A stretch of DNA of 64,000 nucleotides from DASXZH01 sp963829965 (lineage in GTDB: Bacteria > Armatimonadota > Fimbriimonadia > Fimbriimonadales > Fimbriimonadaceae), in NCBI GenBank assembly GCA_963829965.1, contig CAWHLK010000023.1, positions 62,001-126,000 on the forward strand, given 5' to 3'. Shown piece by piece: positions 1-8,749 of the stretch; position 1 is the stretch's first letter, and each line of letters starts with the position of its first letter. A program made the position numbers and the translations under genes. The notes beneath the pieces are model-generated. The model was not told where the DNA came from, did not search any database, and saw nothing but the letters and a program-made list of their open reading frames with translations.

Positions 1-817
1 CCGCAACGATACTCGACCGAATCACGGCGGGATGAAGACCCGTTGCGCTGGCGTACAGGGCCAGAACGAAAACGATCAAGGCAATCTGCCCACCGCGCTT
101 TATCGGCAATCGCGAAAGCAAGAGCTGGAGCATGAGGGCGAGAAGATAGACCTGCAGGCCCGACGCCGAGAGAATGTGGGCAACGCCCAAGCGGTCTACC
201 CGTTTTTCGGCAGCGCGGTCGAGAACCCCACCCGCCCCGAAGCACATCGCGCCCACCATAGCCGCTTGGTCTTGGTCAAGGTCGTTGCGGACGTCTTGAA
301 AGAAGGATTCCCGCGCGCGGCTGCTCATCTCAAACCAAATCGGGCCGGACCTCAAGACCTGCGAATCTCCGGAGCGACAAAGGAGCGTCGCCGCGGCGCC
401 CTCCGTCTCCAGCATCTCGGTGTAATCGCCGTGCGGTGGCAAAATCCTCCCATAGGCCTGAACCCGCTGACCCATCGCGATGTCGGTTCGACCTTCAAAA
501 ATGACTTGGAATAGGTGGTTGCCTGTGTTAACCAGGCTGGTTTCGCCAAGCCGCCCGACGCTCGGAGGCGTGGAGACCACCCCCTCGATGCGCATGGACC
601 CAAAATCTTGCGAAAGCGGCTTCGAAGGAGGCGGAGCAAGAATGAGCCCGATAACGCACGCCGCAGCAGCCCAAACGCAGGTGGCCGGCTTCTGCCGGCT
701 AAGATAAAGAAGCAGGGCGAGGAAAAGAAAGTTAAGGGGGTGGTCGATCGCGCTGATGCCGACGATTAGGCCAATCGATGCAGCCAGCAGCGGCCGCCCG
801 GCCAAATCCCGCTTCAT
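1..817 (-). CDS. comEC: ComEC/Rec2 DNA-uptake channel, N-terminal part
   Basis: The frame is open from an ATG at 817 to the left edge (272 codons), so the gene is cut by the window. ComEC is the inner-membrane channel that carries single-stranded DNA into the cytoplasm during transformation. The first ~65 residues hold two hydrophobic segments. They are followed by a soluble OB-like stretch (GVVSTPP, GQRVQAYGRI) typical of the DUF4131 region, and then the start of the Competence domain with the family motif HILSASGLQVYLLAL at about residue 220. The start codon overlaps the stop of the upstream DciA-like gene as ATGA, so the two are probably co-transcribed. The association with the pilus operon just upstream fits a role in natural competence. 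Identification rests on the motif and the membrane/OB/membrane order; the rest of the protein is not visible. Confidence 0.85.
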   Translation of the reverse strand, partial: MKRDLAGRPLLAASIGLIVGISAIDHPLNFLFLALLLYLSRQKPATCVWAAAACVIGLILAPPPSKPLSQDFGSMRIEGVVSTPPSVGRLGETSLVNTGNHLFQVIFEGRTDIAMGQRVQAYGRILPPHGDYTEMLETEGAAATLLCRSGDSQVLRSGPIWFEMSSRARESFFQDVRNDLDQDQAAMVGAMCFGAGGVLDRAAEKRVDRLGVAHILSASGLQVYLLALMLQLLLSRLPIKRGGQIALIVFVLALYASATGLHPAVIRSSIVA

Positions 818-1221
818 TCCGATTTCTTAAGGCGCCTGTCCACGATTTCTCGGATGGAAAGATCGCGGAGACTGTCCGCGTGCTCGGCTTTGCGCTGGGA
901 CATCCCGTCGTCCTCTTCGGATTCCGCCACTGGCAGCGGCCGAACGCCGAACCGCAGGTTTTGAAAGAGGCCGTTTTCGTGAGCGAGCCCATGAAGCTTG
1001 TTCAGGATCATGCCCTTGCTCATGCGAAGCTCTTGTGCCCAGGCGGAGCCGGTTACCGCGATCCAAACCGTGCCGCGGTCATAGCGCTCCGGCGCCGAAC
1101 GGGCCGCCATGGCTTCACCCACAACTTCCGGCCAGCGGCGCAGTACGCGCATGGCGCGCCCGGCCTTTTGCACCTCTTCGCGGCCGATGGCCTCCGGAAC
1201 GATTGCGGAAATCTTCCTCAC
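814..1221 (-). CDS. DciA-like DUF721 family protein
   Basis: A protein of about 135 residues related to DUF721/DciA. Proteins of this family often bind nucleic acid, and some load the replicative helicase. The recognisable core is RVLRRWPEVVGEAMAARSAP followed by GTVWIAVTGSAWAQELRM, the usual W-P-x-x-V-G and W-A-Q-E-L blocks. I chose the GTG at 1221 because the longer frame that starts at 1353 would read through the end of pilQ and through its terminator hairpin (1241-1280). No ATG lies between the terminator and the conserved core. The stop overlaps the comEC start by four bases. The family assignment is good, but which DUF721 role it plays here is not known. Confidence 0.7.
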   Translation of the reverse strand: MRKISAIVPEAIGREEVQKAGRAMRVLRRWPEVVGEAMAARSAPERYDRGTVWIAVTGSAWAQELRMSKGMILNKLHGLAHENGLFQNLRFGVRPLPVAESEEDDGMSQRKAEHADSLRDLSIREIVDRRLKKSE

Positions 1222-1240
1222 GAGTGTGAGGATGCTACCC

Positions 1241-1280
1241 AAAAAGAAAGCTCCCGCTCGGCGCTTGCCGGCGGGAGCTT
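1241..1280 (-). terminator. Rho-independent terminator after pilQ
   Basis: Read on the minus strand, a 10-bp perfect stem AAGCTCCCGC/GCGGGAGCTT (1271-1280 with 1248-1257) closes a GC-rich loop. It is followed at once by a T-rich tract (TTTCTTTTT). It sits 25 bases after the pilQ stop, so it ends the pilus operon and separates it from the DciA-like gene and comEC. Confidence 0.85.
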
Positions 1281-1304
1281 GCAGACACTCCTCGGAATCA
1301 GAGG

Positions 1305-3940
1305 CTAATGATGGCGGCCGTCGTGCATCGGCACCATCGCTCCATGACCCCACGGGTTCGCCGTGTTGTCCATCGTGTCCTTGTTGACGACTTTGGCGCT
1401 CAGGAAGAACACAACCTCGGTTCTCTTATGGTCGTTGGATGTGCGCCCGAACAGAAGGTTCAAGATCGGGATGTCCTTGAGAATAGGCCATCCGCCGTGG
1501 CTCTTCTGGTCCGTGTCCTGGATGAGACCGCCGATCGCGATCGTATCGCCGTCATTCATGATCAGAGAACTCTGTGCGATTCGGAGACCCGTTTGGGGAA
1601 TCTCGCCACCGCCAGGAACCGGGGTGAAGCTCTCCAGAGTGCTCACCATCGGTCGAATCTCCATCGTGATGTTGTTGTCGCCGCCGATTCGGGGAAGAAC
1701 CGTGAACTTCACGCCAACTTCCACGTCGCCCGTTTGAACGGAAACGCCGTTCTGGGTCGATTGAATCGATTGGATGTATTTGATGTCGTCGCCGACGAAC
1801 ATTTCCGATTCTCGGCCGTCGAGAGCAACGATGTTCGGCCGGGCGATCATCTTGTTGCTGCTGGCGAGCTGGTCGAGGGTTGCGGTGACGCTGGCGCCTC
1901 CGCCGTGCCCGAATCCAAGCGTTACGCCGGACTGGCCCGCGCCGCCAAGGGACTGTACACCCGAGCTGGTCGGCGTTGAAGGACCATTCTGGTTCATATT
2001 GAAGGACTGGAGGGTGCCACCGGTGAGGAGGCTCCAGTTGAGGCCCAGGTTCAGAGCGTCTTCTTTCGAAAGCTCCATGACCCGGAGCTCCAGAGCAACC
2101 TGCTTCGGTTCCACGTCCACCGCCCCAAGATAGGAGATGGCGTTCTTGATTTGGTTCGGGCTGCCTCGCAGCACAAGCTTCATCGCAACTGCCGCGCTCT
2201 CGTCGGCGATAAAGGAGGTTGTGAGGCCTGCCGTGCTGTTGCTGTCCACGATCTGCGTAGGACTGTTCAGGTTGGTGTCGCTGCCGCCGCCGCTCGTGCT
2301 GGCGGCGCCTTGGGCCTGCGAGGAACCGGCCTGCGTGCCTACCGTCTGGGAAGACAGCTGCTGGCTTTCACTTGCCGTTTCGCCCTTGCTGTAAGCAAGG
2401 TGTGGGAGACCTACCGAAGAAGCCGGGACGGAAACCGAAAGCCCGGGGAACTTGGCGACCAAGTCCTCGCGAAGCGCTCTCGGGTCCAGATATTTCACGT
2501 CGTAGACCACATAGTCGCCCGCGCTGTCAGACAGTGAGTCAATAGCGGTGAGGTTCTCGATGATCCTGTTGACCTCGGTCTCGCGGCCATACAGGGCGAT
2601 TGTCTGCGCTCCGGTGCTGCCGGTAGGAGTCGCGAAGAGTTCGACGGTTCCGATCTTGGCATGGGACTGGCCACCGCTTGTCTTGTCCGTGGAAGGAGAG
2701 ACCGCCTGAAGCAGTGCCGCAGCGGTGTTACCCTGAGGATGATAGGTCTCGTGAACCATCACCATCGTGCCTTGAGTTTCGATTCCGAGTGCGGAACAAA
2801 GCTGGGCGTCAAGCTCTTTGACCTGTTGCTCCACTGTGTCAACGCGGGAAGTCGGTCCGACGAGCACCAAGTAGGCGTCCTTCGTATCGCTCTTCTGGTC
2901 GCCGCCGCCGCCGCCTTGTGCGGCAGGAGCCGCGGCCGCGCCGGGCGCTTTGCCGTTGGGGCCGGTCTGAAGGCTTGCCAAGTCGGCGCCGGTGATCTGA
3001 TTGGAAGCCTGAGTGATCGCAGCTTGCGAAAGAGGCTTGTCAGATGGGAGCAGGATTTCCACATCGTTCGTCGTGGTGCGGAGCGCATCCTTGATGTGGA
3101 TGCCCTCGCCGCTGTAGATCGGAACGACGCGGGTCTCGGAGACGTCTTCGGCCTTTCCGCCGAGACTCTCCAAAAAGTGGTTGATGTTGGCCGCGCTGCT
3201 CACGATGTACGTGTTGCCAACCTGGGCATATTTCAGGCTCGAGAGCGTGGTGATGAGGTCCATCGCCTGCTTGATCGGCACTTGTCCCAGGGAAACTGTC
3301 AGCGAACCGTGTACGTCCGGAGACGTCACGATATTCACGCCCGCTTCAAGCGAAAGGGCCTTAAGGATCTGGACGATATCCGTATTGACAAAGTCAAGGG
3401 AAACCCTCTTGTCGAAGCCTCCGCCACTGCCCGCGGTGACCATGGTGGTCACATGGGGCTGTGCACGGGTTTGGGCTCTCGATTGAGCTTTTCCGACTTT
3501 CGAGTAATTGCTCAAGCTCTCGGGCGCGCTGTGGACAGCCGGTTTCTTGGCTTCCGGAGCGCCGGATGTCTCGATAACATAGCCGAGGTCGTTCTGCGCG
3601 ACATCGACTTTGGTATCGGGGTCGACGCGCAAGAATACGCGGATCTTGTCGGGGCTTCGCTGGGCGACGATGGATGCACATAGTGCACACCCATCTGTTC
3701 CACGCGAATCCACTGAGGGTCAGCGGCCAAGCTCGCATCAAACTCCAGCATAAAGGATCGTCCGCCCATAACACGAGTGATCTTTGGAGCAGAGAGCCCA
3801 TCGCCCTTGATCTGCACTTGCAATCCATCGTCCACCGCTTTCGTGGTGATTCCGGTGATCTTTCCGTCTGCTAAAGCCTGGCAAGCGAGAAGCGCGATTA
3901 ACGCGCTGCCAATTAGCGTTCTCGTTACCTTACTGTTCAT
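1305..3940 (-). CDS. pilQ: Type IV pilus secretin PilQ (frameshifted)
   Basis: Outer-membrane secretin through which the type IV pilus passes. Two overlapping frames make up one gene. The first, from ATG 3940, gives a signal peptide (residues 1-24, ending LACQALA) and the first half of an AMIN domain. The second continues the AMIN domain (SPDKIRVFLRVDPDT), followed by secretin N-domains (RVSLDFVNTDIVQILKALSL), short N1-like repeats with low-complexity Ser/Gly/Gln linkers, and the C-terminal secretin pore. The pore carries VLPRIGGDNNITMEIRPMVS and the final IAIGGLIQD block. The frame changes near 3680; restoring one missing base joins HYV to ASIVAQRSPDKIRV and gives about 878 residues. The start overlaps the end of the pilP-like gene by 11 bases. 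A single-base sequence error is the simplest explanation; a programmed -1 shift is possible but unsupported. Confidence 0.9.
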
Positions 3941-4742
3941 CGTTTCTCCGTTGGGGTGTCTGCTCCCACCGATAGGGTTCGTTTCTTTCCGTGGAATTCA
4001 CGGTGACTTTGGATTGCGTGATGCCGACCACCGTTGCGTCGCCATCAATCGAGCCTCCAAGTGAAATGAGTCGTTGATTGCCCTTGGAGTCCACAAAGAC
4101 TGCCGCTGAGCGATCGCCGGTGATAACACCGGACACCGAATATGAAAATTCCTCTTCCTTGGGCGGTTGTGACTTTTCGTTAAGTCCCACAAGCGCCGTT
4201 TTGGGTCCGCCTGCAGGCGGGAGAGTGCCGGTCTTGTCGATCTGCGTCACCTCGAGCGGCGGGATCTTGCCAAGCTTTGGCGCTCCGCCGGTACTCTTGG
4301 GTGCCGCCGCCGGCGGTGGCGTTGCCTTGGGATCGGGCGGAATGAATTTCCGTCCATCAAAAGGATCGCGCTCCGGGAAGTCTTGTTCGGACACCGGCGC
4401 GGATGCAACCGTGCTGCCGTTGACGCTGCCGCTCGGTGTGCCGCTGGAACTGGGAGTGCCCACCGGCGCAGTGCTCGTCAGGTTTCCGGGCTTCGCGCCC
4501 GCTTCAACTTCGTTTACGGGCCCCGTTGAGGGCCCCGGCTTGGCGAGCGAGGTTTCAGCCGGGCTCGTTGCCGTAGGTGCAGCGGAGGGATCCGCCGAAC
4601 CATGGTGGCGATGCTTGCCGCCCGAGGCTGCCGGTTTAGGCGCCGGAGCGGAATGACCGCCCTTGAGCGAAAACGCGCCCACGCACAAAATGACCAAGGC
4701 GAGAACGCCAAGGATTAGAAGTTTCTTCTTTTCAGCTGGCAT
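3930..4742 (-). CDS. PilP-like type IV pilus assembly protein
   Basis: A 270-residue bitopic protein in the position of pilP between pilO and pilQ. It begins MPAEKKKLLILG with a membrane helix at residues 8-25. This is followed by a long Pro/Ala/Ser/Thr-rich periplasmic linker to about residue 190. A small beta domain comes last (YSVSGVITGDRSAAVFVDSK, then a GITQSKVTV strand) and resembles the PilP C-terminal domain, which binds the secretin. Unlike proteobacterial PilP it has no lipobox and uses a transmembrane anchor instead. The ATG at 4742 was chosen because it overlaps the pilO stop by 11 bases and starts directly before the membrane anchor; a longer frame would add an implausible Arg-rich extension. 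The name rests on position and domain shape more than on strong sequence identity. Confidence 0.7.
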   Translation of the reverse strand: MPAEKKKLLILGVLALVILCVGAFSLKGGHSAPAPKPAASGGKHRHHGSADPSAAPTATSPAETSLAKPGPSTGPVNEVEAGAKPGNLTSTAPVGTPSSSGTPSGSVNGSTVASAPVSEQDFPERDPFDGRKFIPPDPKATPPPAAAPKSTGGAPKLGKIPPLEVTQIDKTGTLPPAGGPKTALVGLNEKSQPPKEEEFSYSVSGVITGDRSAAVFVDSKGNQRLISLGGSIDGDATVVGITQSKVTVNSTERNEPYRWEQTPQRRNDEQ

Positions 4743-5364
4743 TGCTGCCCTCCTCCTCGTTTCGAGGACCGCCTGTGGGCTTGGCATCATCCCCTTCTGG
4801 GAATAGATAGCTCCGCAGGTTGATAGTGACATCGAGTTTCGGCGGCAGGCTTGCCGCTTTCGCATCCGTCTTTGGAGTCATCGAAACCGTTCGCGCCGCG
4901 ACGATCTTGGGGAACGTCTGTAGCGCCTGAACGAATGTCTTTGCCGAGTGATAAGATCCACGGCAAGTAACCTCGATGTCCAAAGTGTTGTAAACCTTTT
5001 TTGCGTCCTTCTTCTTGCCTTTGGTAGAGTCGGGAGGCGATGGGACGGGGCGGACTCCCAGAACTTCGAGGCCGCTTTGGGTGCCCACGTCCTGAAGCTC
5101 CTTGAGCATAGTCGGCACGTAGTCCATTGCGGGAACGTTCTGTTCCAGGTGGTTCAAGCTGGCCGAACATTCCTGCAATTGGGTTTGCGAGGTGCGGAGA
5201 TGGTTTTCCAGTTCCGCCTGGTTCAGCGAGTCCTTGCGAAGCTGCACGACTTTGCCCCTGGTTCCCTGAACGCAGGAGTATTCGAACAGCGAGATGCCGC
5301 CGCCAACCAAAATGGCGAGTACGGTCAACAAAATGAAGACCTTTGGATTCGGAGTCTTCTTCAT
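4732..5364 (-). CDS. pilO: Type IV pilus inner-membrane protein PilO
   Basis: A 210-residue alignment-complex protein. It has one membrane helix at residues 9-30 (FILLTVLAILVGGGISLF), then a periplasmic coiled coil (residues 40-80, QLRKDSLNQAELENHLRTSQ), then the ferredoxin-like PilO fold with VPTMLKELQDVGTQSGLEV and VTCRGSYHSAKTFVQALQTF. PilO pairs with PilN and links PilM on the cytoplasmic face to PilP and PilQ outside. Its ATG shares a base with the pilN stop (TAATG), indicating coupled translation. A short Lys-rich insert (about residues 115-124) is the only unusual part. Confidence 0.88.
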   Translation of the reverse strand: MKKTPNPKVFILLTVLAILVGGGISLFEYSCVQGTRGKVVQLRKDSLNQAELENHLRTSQTQLQECSASLNHLEQNVPAMDYVPTMLKELQDVGTQSGLEVLGVRPVPSPPDSTKGKKKDAKKVYNTLDIEVTCRGSYHSAKTFVQALQTFPKIVAARTVSMTPKTDAKAASLPPKLDVTINLRSYLFPEGDDAKPTGGPRNEEEGSNAS

Positions 5365-5963
5365 TAGTCTCCCTCCTCTTTCTTTGCTGAATCTTTCACC
5401 GGCTGGGCCGTGCCCGTGATCTCGGCGTCGATTTCAAAATCGATTGCTTTATTGTTGTTGACTGCCTTTTCCATCGTGTACTTGAGGCTCACGTTGCTCA
5501 GGTCCTGGCAGCTCTGCAGCCGTTCGATGAAATCTCCGATAAGCACCTGCTGGTTGCTCATTCCCTCAAAAATCACGCTGACCGGTTTAAGCGGATCGGT
5601 CGCCGTGCATCGAATTGAGCTGAGCCACGTCTGATCGGGCGTTTGCCGGGTCAGGTGATCCAGAATGCGGCTCCATCGGCCCGTCATGATCTGGGCGTTC
5701 TGAAGAGTGTCAAGCCTGGGCTTGAGCTCCGCGTACTTGTCCTCGTCAGACGCGATGCGCTTGACGAGCGGAGCGAGCTTTGCGGCTTTGGAAGTCAGCC
5801 GGCTTGCTTCTCCTTTGAGCATCTCGTTCTGAAACATCAGAAACGCGAAGGCGCAGAAGGAGAGCCCGGCACAGGCCACGAAAGACAGAAAGAACAGTCT
5901 TGCCTGGTTTTCCGTTTTTTGTGCCTGTAGCCGCTGCTCTTGAATCAGGTTAATGTATGGCAT
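5364..5963 (-). CDS. pilN: Type IV pilus inner-membrane protein PilN
   Basis: A 199-residue protein starting MPYINLIQEQR. This is the conserved cytoplasmic N-terminus (the INLL/INLI motif) that docks into PilM. A membrane helix follows at about residues 22-45, then a periplasmic coiled coil (LTSKAAKLAPLVKRI) and a ferredoxin-like domain (WSRILDHLTRQTPDQTWLSS). The ATG at 5963 was preferred to an upstream codon because it puts the INLI motif at the N-terminus and lies 13 bases after the pilM stop. It partners PilO, whose gene overlaps the stop. Confidence 0.9.
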   Translation of the reverse strand: MPYINLIQEQRLQAQKTENQARLFFLSFVACAGLSFCAFAFLMFQNEMLKGEASRLTSKAAKLAPLVKRIASDEDKYAELKPRLDTLQNAQIMTGRWSRILDHLTRQTPDQTWLSSIRCTATDPLKPVSVIFEGMSNQQVLIGDFIERLQSCQDLSNVSLKYTMEKAVNNNKAIDFEIDAEITGTAQPVKDSAKKEEGD

Positions 5964-5976
5964 AGTTAGTCTCCGG

Positions 5977-7062
5977 CTAGGCTGCCTTCCCGTACATCCG
6001 CATGGCAAGACCCGAAGCGACCGCGATATCCAAACCGCGATCCGAATCGGAAAGTCCGCTCAGCGAAAATCGTGGATTCTCGAGCACTCCTATCGCGTTG
6101 GTAGTGATTCCAAGCTTGTGAGTAACGTATTCGGGAAGGCCGGCCATCTTGGCGCCGCCCCCCGAGAGAATGATCGTCGAAACGTTTTTCGCTTCCGCGT
6201 TATCCGTTTGCTGAGATTGGTAATAGTTGAGCGACCGTCGAAGCTCGCGGATGAGATCATCCACTTGAGGCTGAACCACACGGAGAGGAGGGTTGTCCTT
6301 GTCCGCATCTTCCAGAAGCTCAAGCAGGTTCAACTGAGCCTTGCCTGACTCCGCGTCTTCGGGCGACAGCTTGAAGTAGCTCTTCAGGGCCTCGGTGAGG
6401 CTCTGGCTGCCCAGCGGGATCGATCTCGTCATCGCGAAAGTGCCTTTATGAATCACGCTGATATTCGTGGTGCTCGCGCCGAGGTCGACGAAGGCGACGG
6501 TGCTGTCCATCCAGTCGAACCTGTGATCGGCTTCTACGACCGCGCGGAAGGCGGCAAACGGCTCAACGTCAACCGATTCCACTTCAAGTCCCGCCGCTTC
6601 GCAGGCTTTGACGCGGCTCTCAAGCACGTCTCTGGCGGCGGCGACGATCAGAACGTCCATCTGGCCTTCTTCCGTCTCGCCGAGAATCTCGAATTCGATA
6701 TAGCTGTCCTCAACCGAACTGGGCACGTAGCGGCTCGCTTCGTACTTGATCGATTTTCGGAGGGTCGCTTCCGGCATTCGCGGAATGCGTACGGTGCGCA
6801 CAACGACCGATGCTCCTGCAACTGCGATGTGGCAGCTGCTGGCCGAGATATGGTACTCGCGCATCAATTGCTTGATCGCGACACCTACCGCTACCGGGTC
6901 GATGACGATGCTTTCTTTAATGGCATCGGGCGGCGTCGGCGTAACTGCCAGACGCTCAATCGCCCAGCCTGCCGTTGTCCGGTCTATTTGCAGGACCTTG
7001 ATCGTGTGATGTCCAAGATCAATCCCCACGTAAGACTTCTTGCCGAATGGGCTGAGATTCAT
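5977..7062 (-). CDS. pilM: Type IV pilus actin-like ATPase PilM
   Basis: A 361-residue cytoplasmic actin-fold protein that binds the PilN N-terminus and organises the pilus assembly complex. The nucleotide-binding signatures are visible: GIDLGHHTIKVLQ (phosphate 1, residues 14-26), AFVDLGASTTNISVI (phosphate 2, about residue 190) and ILSGGGAKMAGLPEYV (adenosine motif, about residue 310). Length and motif spacing are normal for PilM. It is the first classic pilus gene of the operon. A GGGGAG ribosome-binding sequence lies about 9-14 bases before the ATG. A tiny reading frame (18 codons, from 7113 to 7057) precedes it and ends on the ATGA that contains the pilM start. Confidence 0.93.
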   Translation of the reverse strand: MNLSPFGKKSYVGIDLGHHTIKVLQIDRTTAGWAIERLAVTPTPPDAIKESIVIDPVAVGVAIKQLMREYHISASSCHIAVAGASVVVRTVRIPRMPEATLRKSIKYEASRYVPSSVEDSYIEFEILGETEEGQMDVLIVAAARDVLESRVKACEAAGLEVESVDVEPFAAFRAVVEADHRFDWMDSTVAFVDLGASTTNISVIHKGTFAMTRSIPLGSQSLTEALKSYFKLSPEDAESGKAQLNLLELLEDADKDNPPLRVVQPQVDDLIRELRRSLNYYQSQQTDNAEAKNVSTIILSGGGAKMAGLPEYVTHKLGITTNAIGVLENPRFSLSGLSDSDRGLDIAVASGLAMRMYGKAA

Positions 7063-7223
7063 GAGCGAGACTCCCCGCCGATGATGACGGTCCCGGCGTA
7101 TTTACTGTGATTCATAAGTTTCTCTCTGAAAAGTATTGGTGCCTGTTGGCGGCAGCCTCAGTCTTGTTTTCATCCAACCGCACAATTCGTCCTTAAAAAC
7201 CCCGCGCAAGAGATTGATTAGCT

Positions 7224-8108
7224 TCAAGCGGCGTCCTCCATCGCAAGTCCGTAAATATCGGTCGTCGCATCCCTGATCAGTTCGGCAGTGACTGCTTTGC
7301 ATCTTTTCTGTTTGCCTAGAGCCAGCGCGCGATCCGCAAGCTGGCAAACGAGCCTTGGCACTCCTCCGGTGAGGTTGTGGAGATCGAGCATCGCTTCCGG
7401 ACTGAATAGATTCGGATCGCCGATATATCCGGCAGTTTTGAGCCGGTGGCAAATCAACTCGTGCGTTTCAAATAGACTCAAAGGCTCGAGTCTTTCGCGA
7501 ACCGCGAACATCTGGTCCAGGTCTTCAAACAGAGCTAACTGTTCCACCAAGTCCGAACGACCCGCGAGAACGATGTTGACGAGAAACTGGCCGTCCGTCT
7601 GAAGCCCCAGCAGCATTCGAAGCTCGGCGAAGGTCTCCGGTTTTTCAATAAGGTGGGCGTCGTCCACAAACACGGTCGTTTTCTTGCCAAGGTAGTACCG
7701 CCCCTTGAGATGTTTCTTGAGTTCCTGAAAGGCGGTTTGGCGGTCCTTCGATTGGCATTGGACGCCGAGTTCGGCACAGATCGCGCCGGCGAAATCGCCT
7801 GCGTCAAGGTGGTTGCCGGGGATCGACGCGACTTGCATGGAGCCGGGATCGAGAAGTGAGAGGAGCTTCCGACAGAGCACGGTCTTTCCCATCCCGTGGG
7901 CGCCTGTGACGAGAACCGCGCCTTTGTTCCGGCTGAGTCCGTAATGGAGCATCAGGATGGCGTCCTCGTGCGCCTCGCACATGTAAAAGAACCTGGCATC
8001 AGGAACCTGCCCAAAAGGCGGCTCCATCAATCCCCAATAGCCCTCATGTATCCCTATTTTCACCCTCCCATAGCCCACGTATGGATTCGGGTTGCTCTTT
8101 GCCCGCAC
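7224..8108 (-). CDS. ExeA/GspA-like AAA ATPase
   Basis: A 294-residue AAA ATPase of the ExeA (GspA) type, with Walker A GAHGMGKT (residues 69-76) and Walker B VFVDDAH (146-152). It also has the typical family opening GYWGLMEPPFGQVPDARFFY and an arginine-finger region near GGVPRLVCQLADRAL. In secretin systems ExeA helps to assemble or place the secretin through the cell wall. A place directly upstream of pilM-pilQ on the same strand fits that role, although the C-terminal peptidoglycan-binding domain of classic ExeA is absent. The start is uncertain: GTG at 8108 gives 294 residues, and GTG at 8063 would begin closer to the family's usual N-terminus. The 160 bases between this gene and pilM hold no terminator that I can see. 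Confidence 0.78.
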   Translation of the reverse strand: MRAKSNPNPYVGYGRVKIGIHEGYWGLMEPPFGQVPDARFFYMCEAHEDAILMLHYGLSRNKGAVLVTGAHGMGKTVLCRKLLSLLDPGSMQVASIPGNHLDAGDFAGAICAELGVQCQSKDRQTAFQELKKHLKGRYYLGKKTTVFVDDAHLIEKPETFAELRMLLGLQTDGQFLVNIVLAGRSDLVEQLALFEDLDQMFAVRERLEPLSLFETHELICHRLKTAGYIGDPNLFSPEAMLDLHNLTGGVPRLVCQLADRALALGKQKRCKAVTAELIRDATTDIYGLAMEDAA

Positions 8109-8260
8109 CTTACTGGGTCCGTTTCCAATAATCGAACTTGGTAGCTCACGAGCCGCATTGCTCCCTCGGAGTTCGTTCCACTCCGGGCTCGGTTTATTCC
8201 CGGTATTTGGGCGGGGTTAGAGGTCTGGCCCCAGGTCACCGGTTACACTAAGGACCTGGC

Positions 8261-8536
8261 TTGGGCGCATTTATGTTATTGCTTGATGACCTGGCTCGCG
8301 CGCATCGTTGGCTGCAATTCATCCTGCCACTCCCGCCTTCGGTTGTCGAGGAGCTGCGCCATCGATACGAGGTCGCGTTAACCTATAACTCCACTGCGAT
8401 CGAAGGAAATACGCTTACCAAGAGCGAAACCCAAATCGTGATTGAAAAGGGCGTCACCATCGCAGGTAAGTCGGTGTTAGAGCACTTGGAAGTCATCGGC
8501 CGAAGACGCACGGAAGGAAATCAAGCAATGTCTTGA
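8261..8536 (+). pseudogene. Truncated Fic-family N-terminal remnant
   Basis: About 87-91 codons (ATG at 8273, or TTG at 8261) match only the N-terminal part of class II Fic proteins: YNSTAIEGNTLTKSETQIVI and then GKSVLEHLEV. The segment contains the inhibitory-helix motif STAIEGN, of the S/T-x-x-x-E-G/N type. The catalytic HxFxD/EGNGRxxR core that would follow within 60-100 residues is missing. The frame runs out in RRRTEGNQAMS without further Fic homology, and none is visible in the next 200 bases. I infer that this is a decayed remnant of a Fic AMPylase gene, perhaps cut off when the neighbouring defence operon inserted. It is unlikely to be functional. Confidence 0.6.
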
Positions 8537-8749
8537 CTCTCTCGGGCCCGAAGGGTCCCAATATTAAAGCGAAGGGCTTCAGCCCTGGTACGGCCATACC
8601 CCCTTCCTCCGGAAGCCCTGCAGGGGCGTAACGTGCCTGCATATTTTTAGAGGTGTTGCGGCCGGTAATCGCGCAAGCGCTCAAAATTACATGACACACG
8701 TCTACCTGCCCGAAAGTCCCCTGTGCTATGATTAATCCCGAGGAGCAAT

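Noticed and set aside
2661..3683. A plus-strand frame of about 340 codons opposite pilQ
   Set aside because: Antisense shadow of the secretin; Arg-rich composition with no domain.
8720..8745. Possible promoter TGTGCTATGAT before the restriction gene
   Set aside because: A good extended -10, but no -35 at proper spacing, and the resulting leader would be only about 10 bases. Not strong enough to call.
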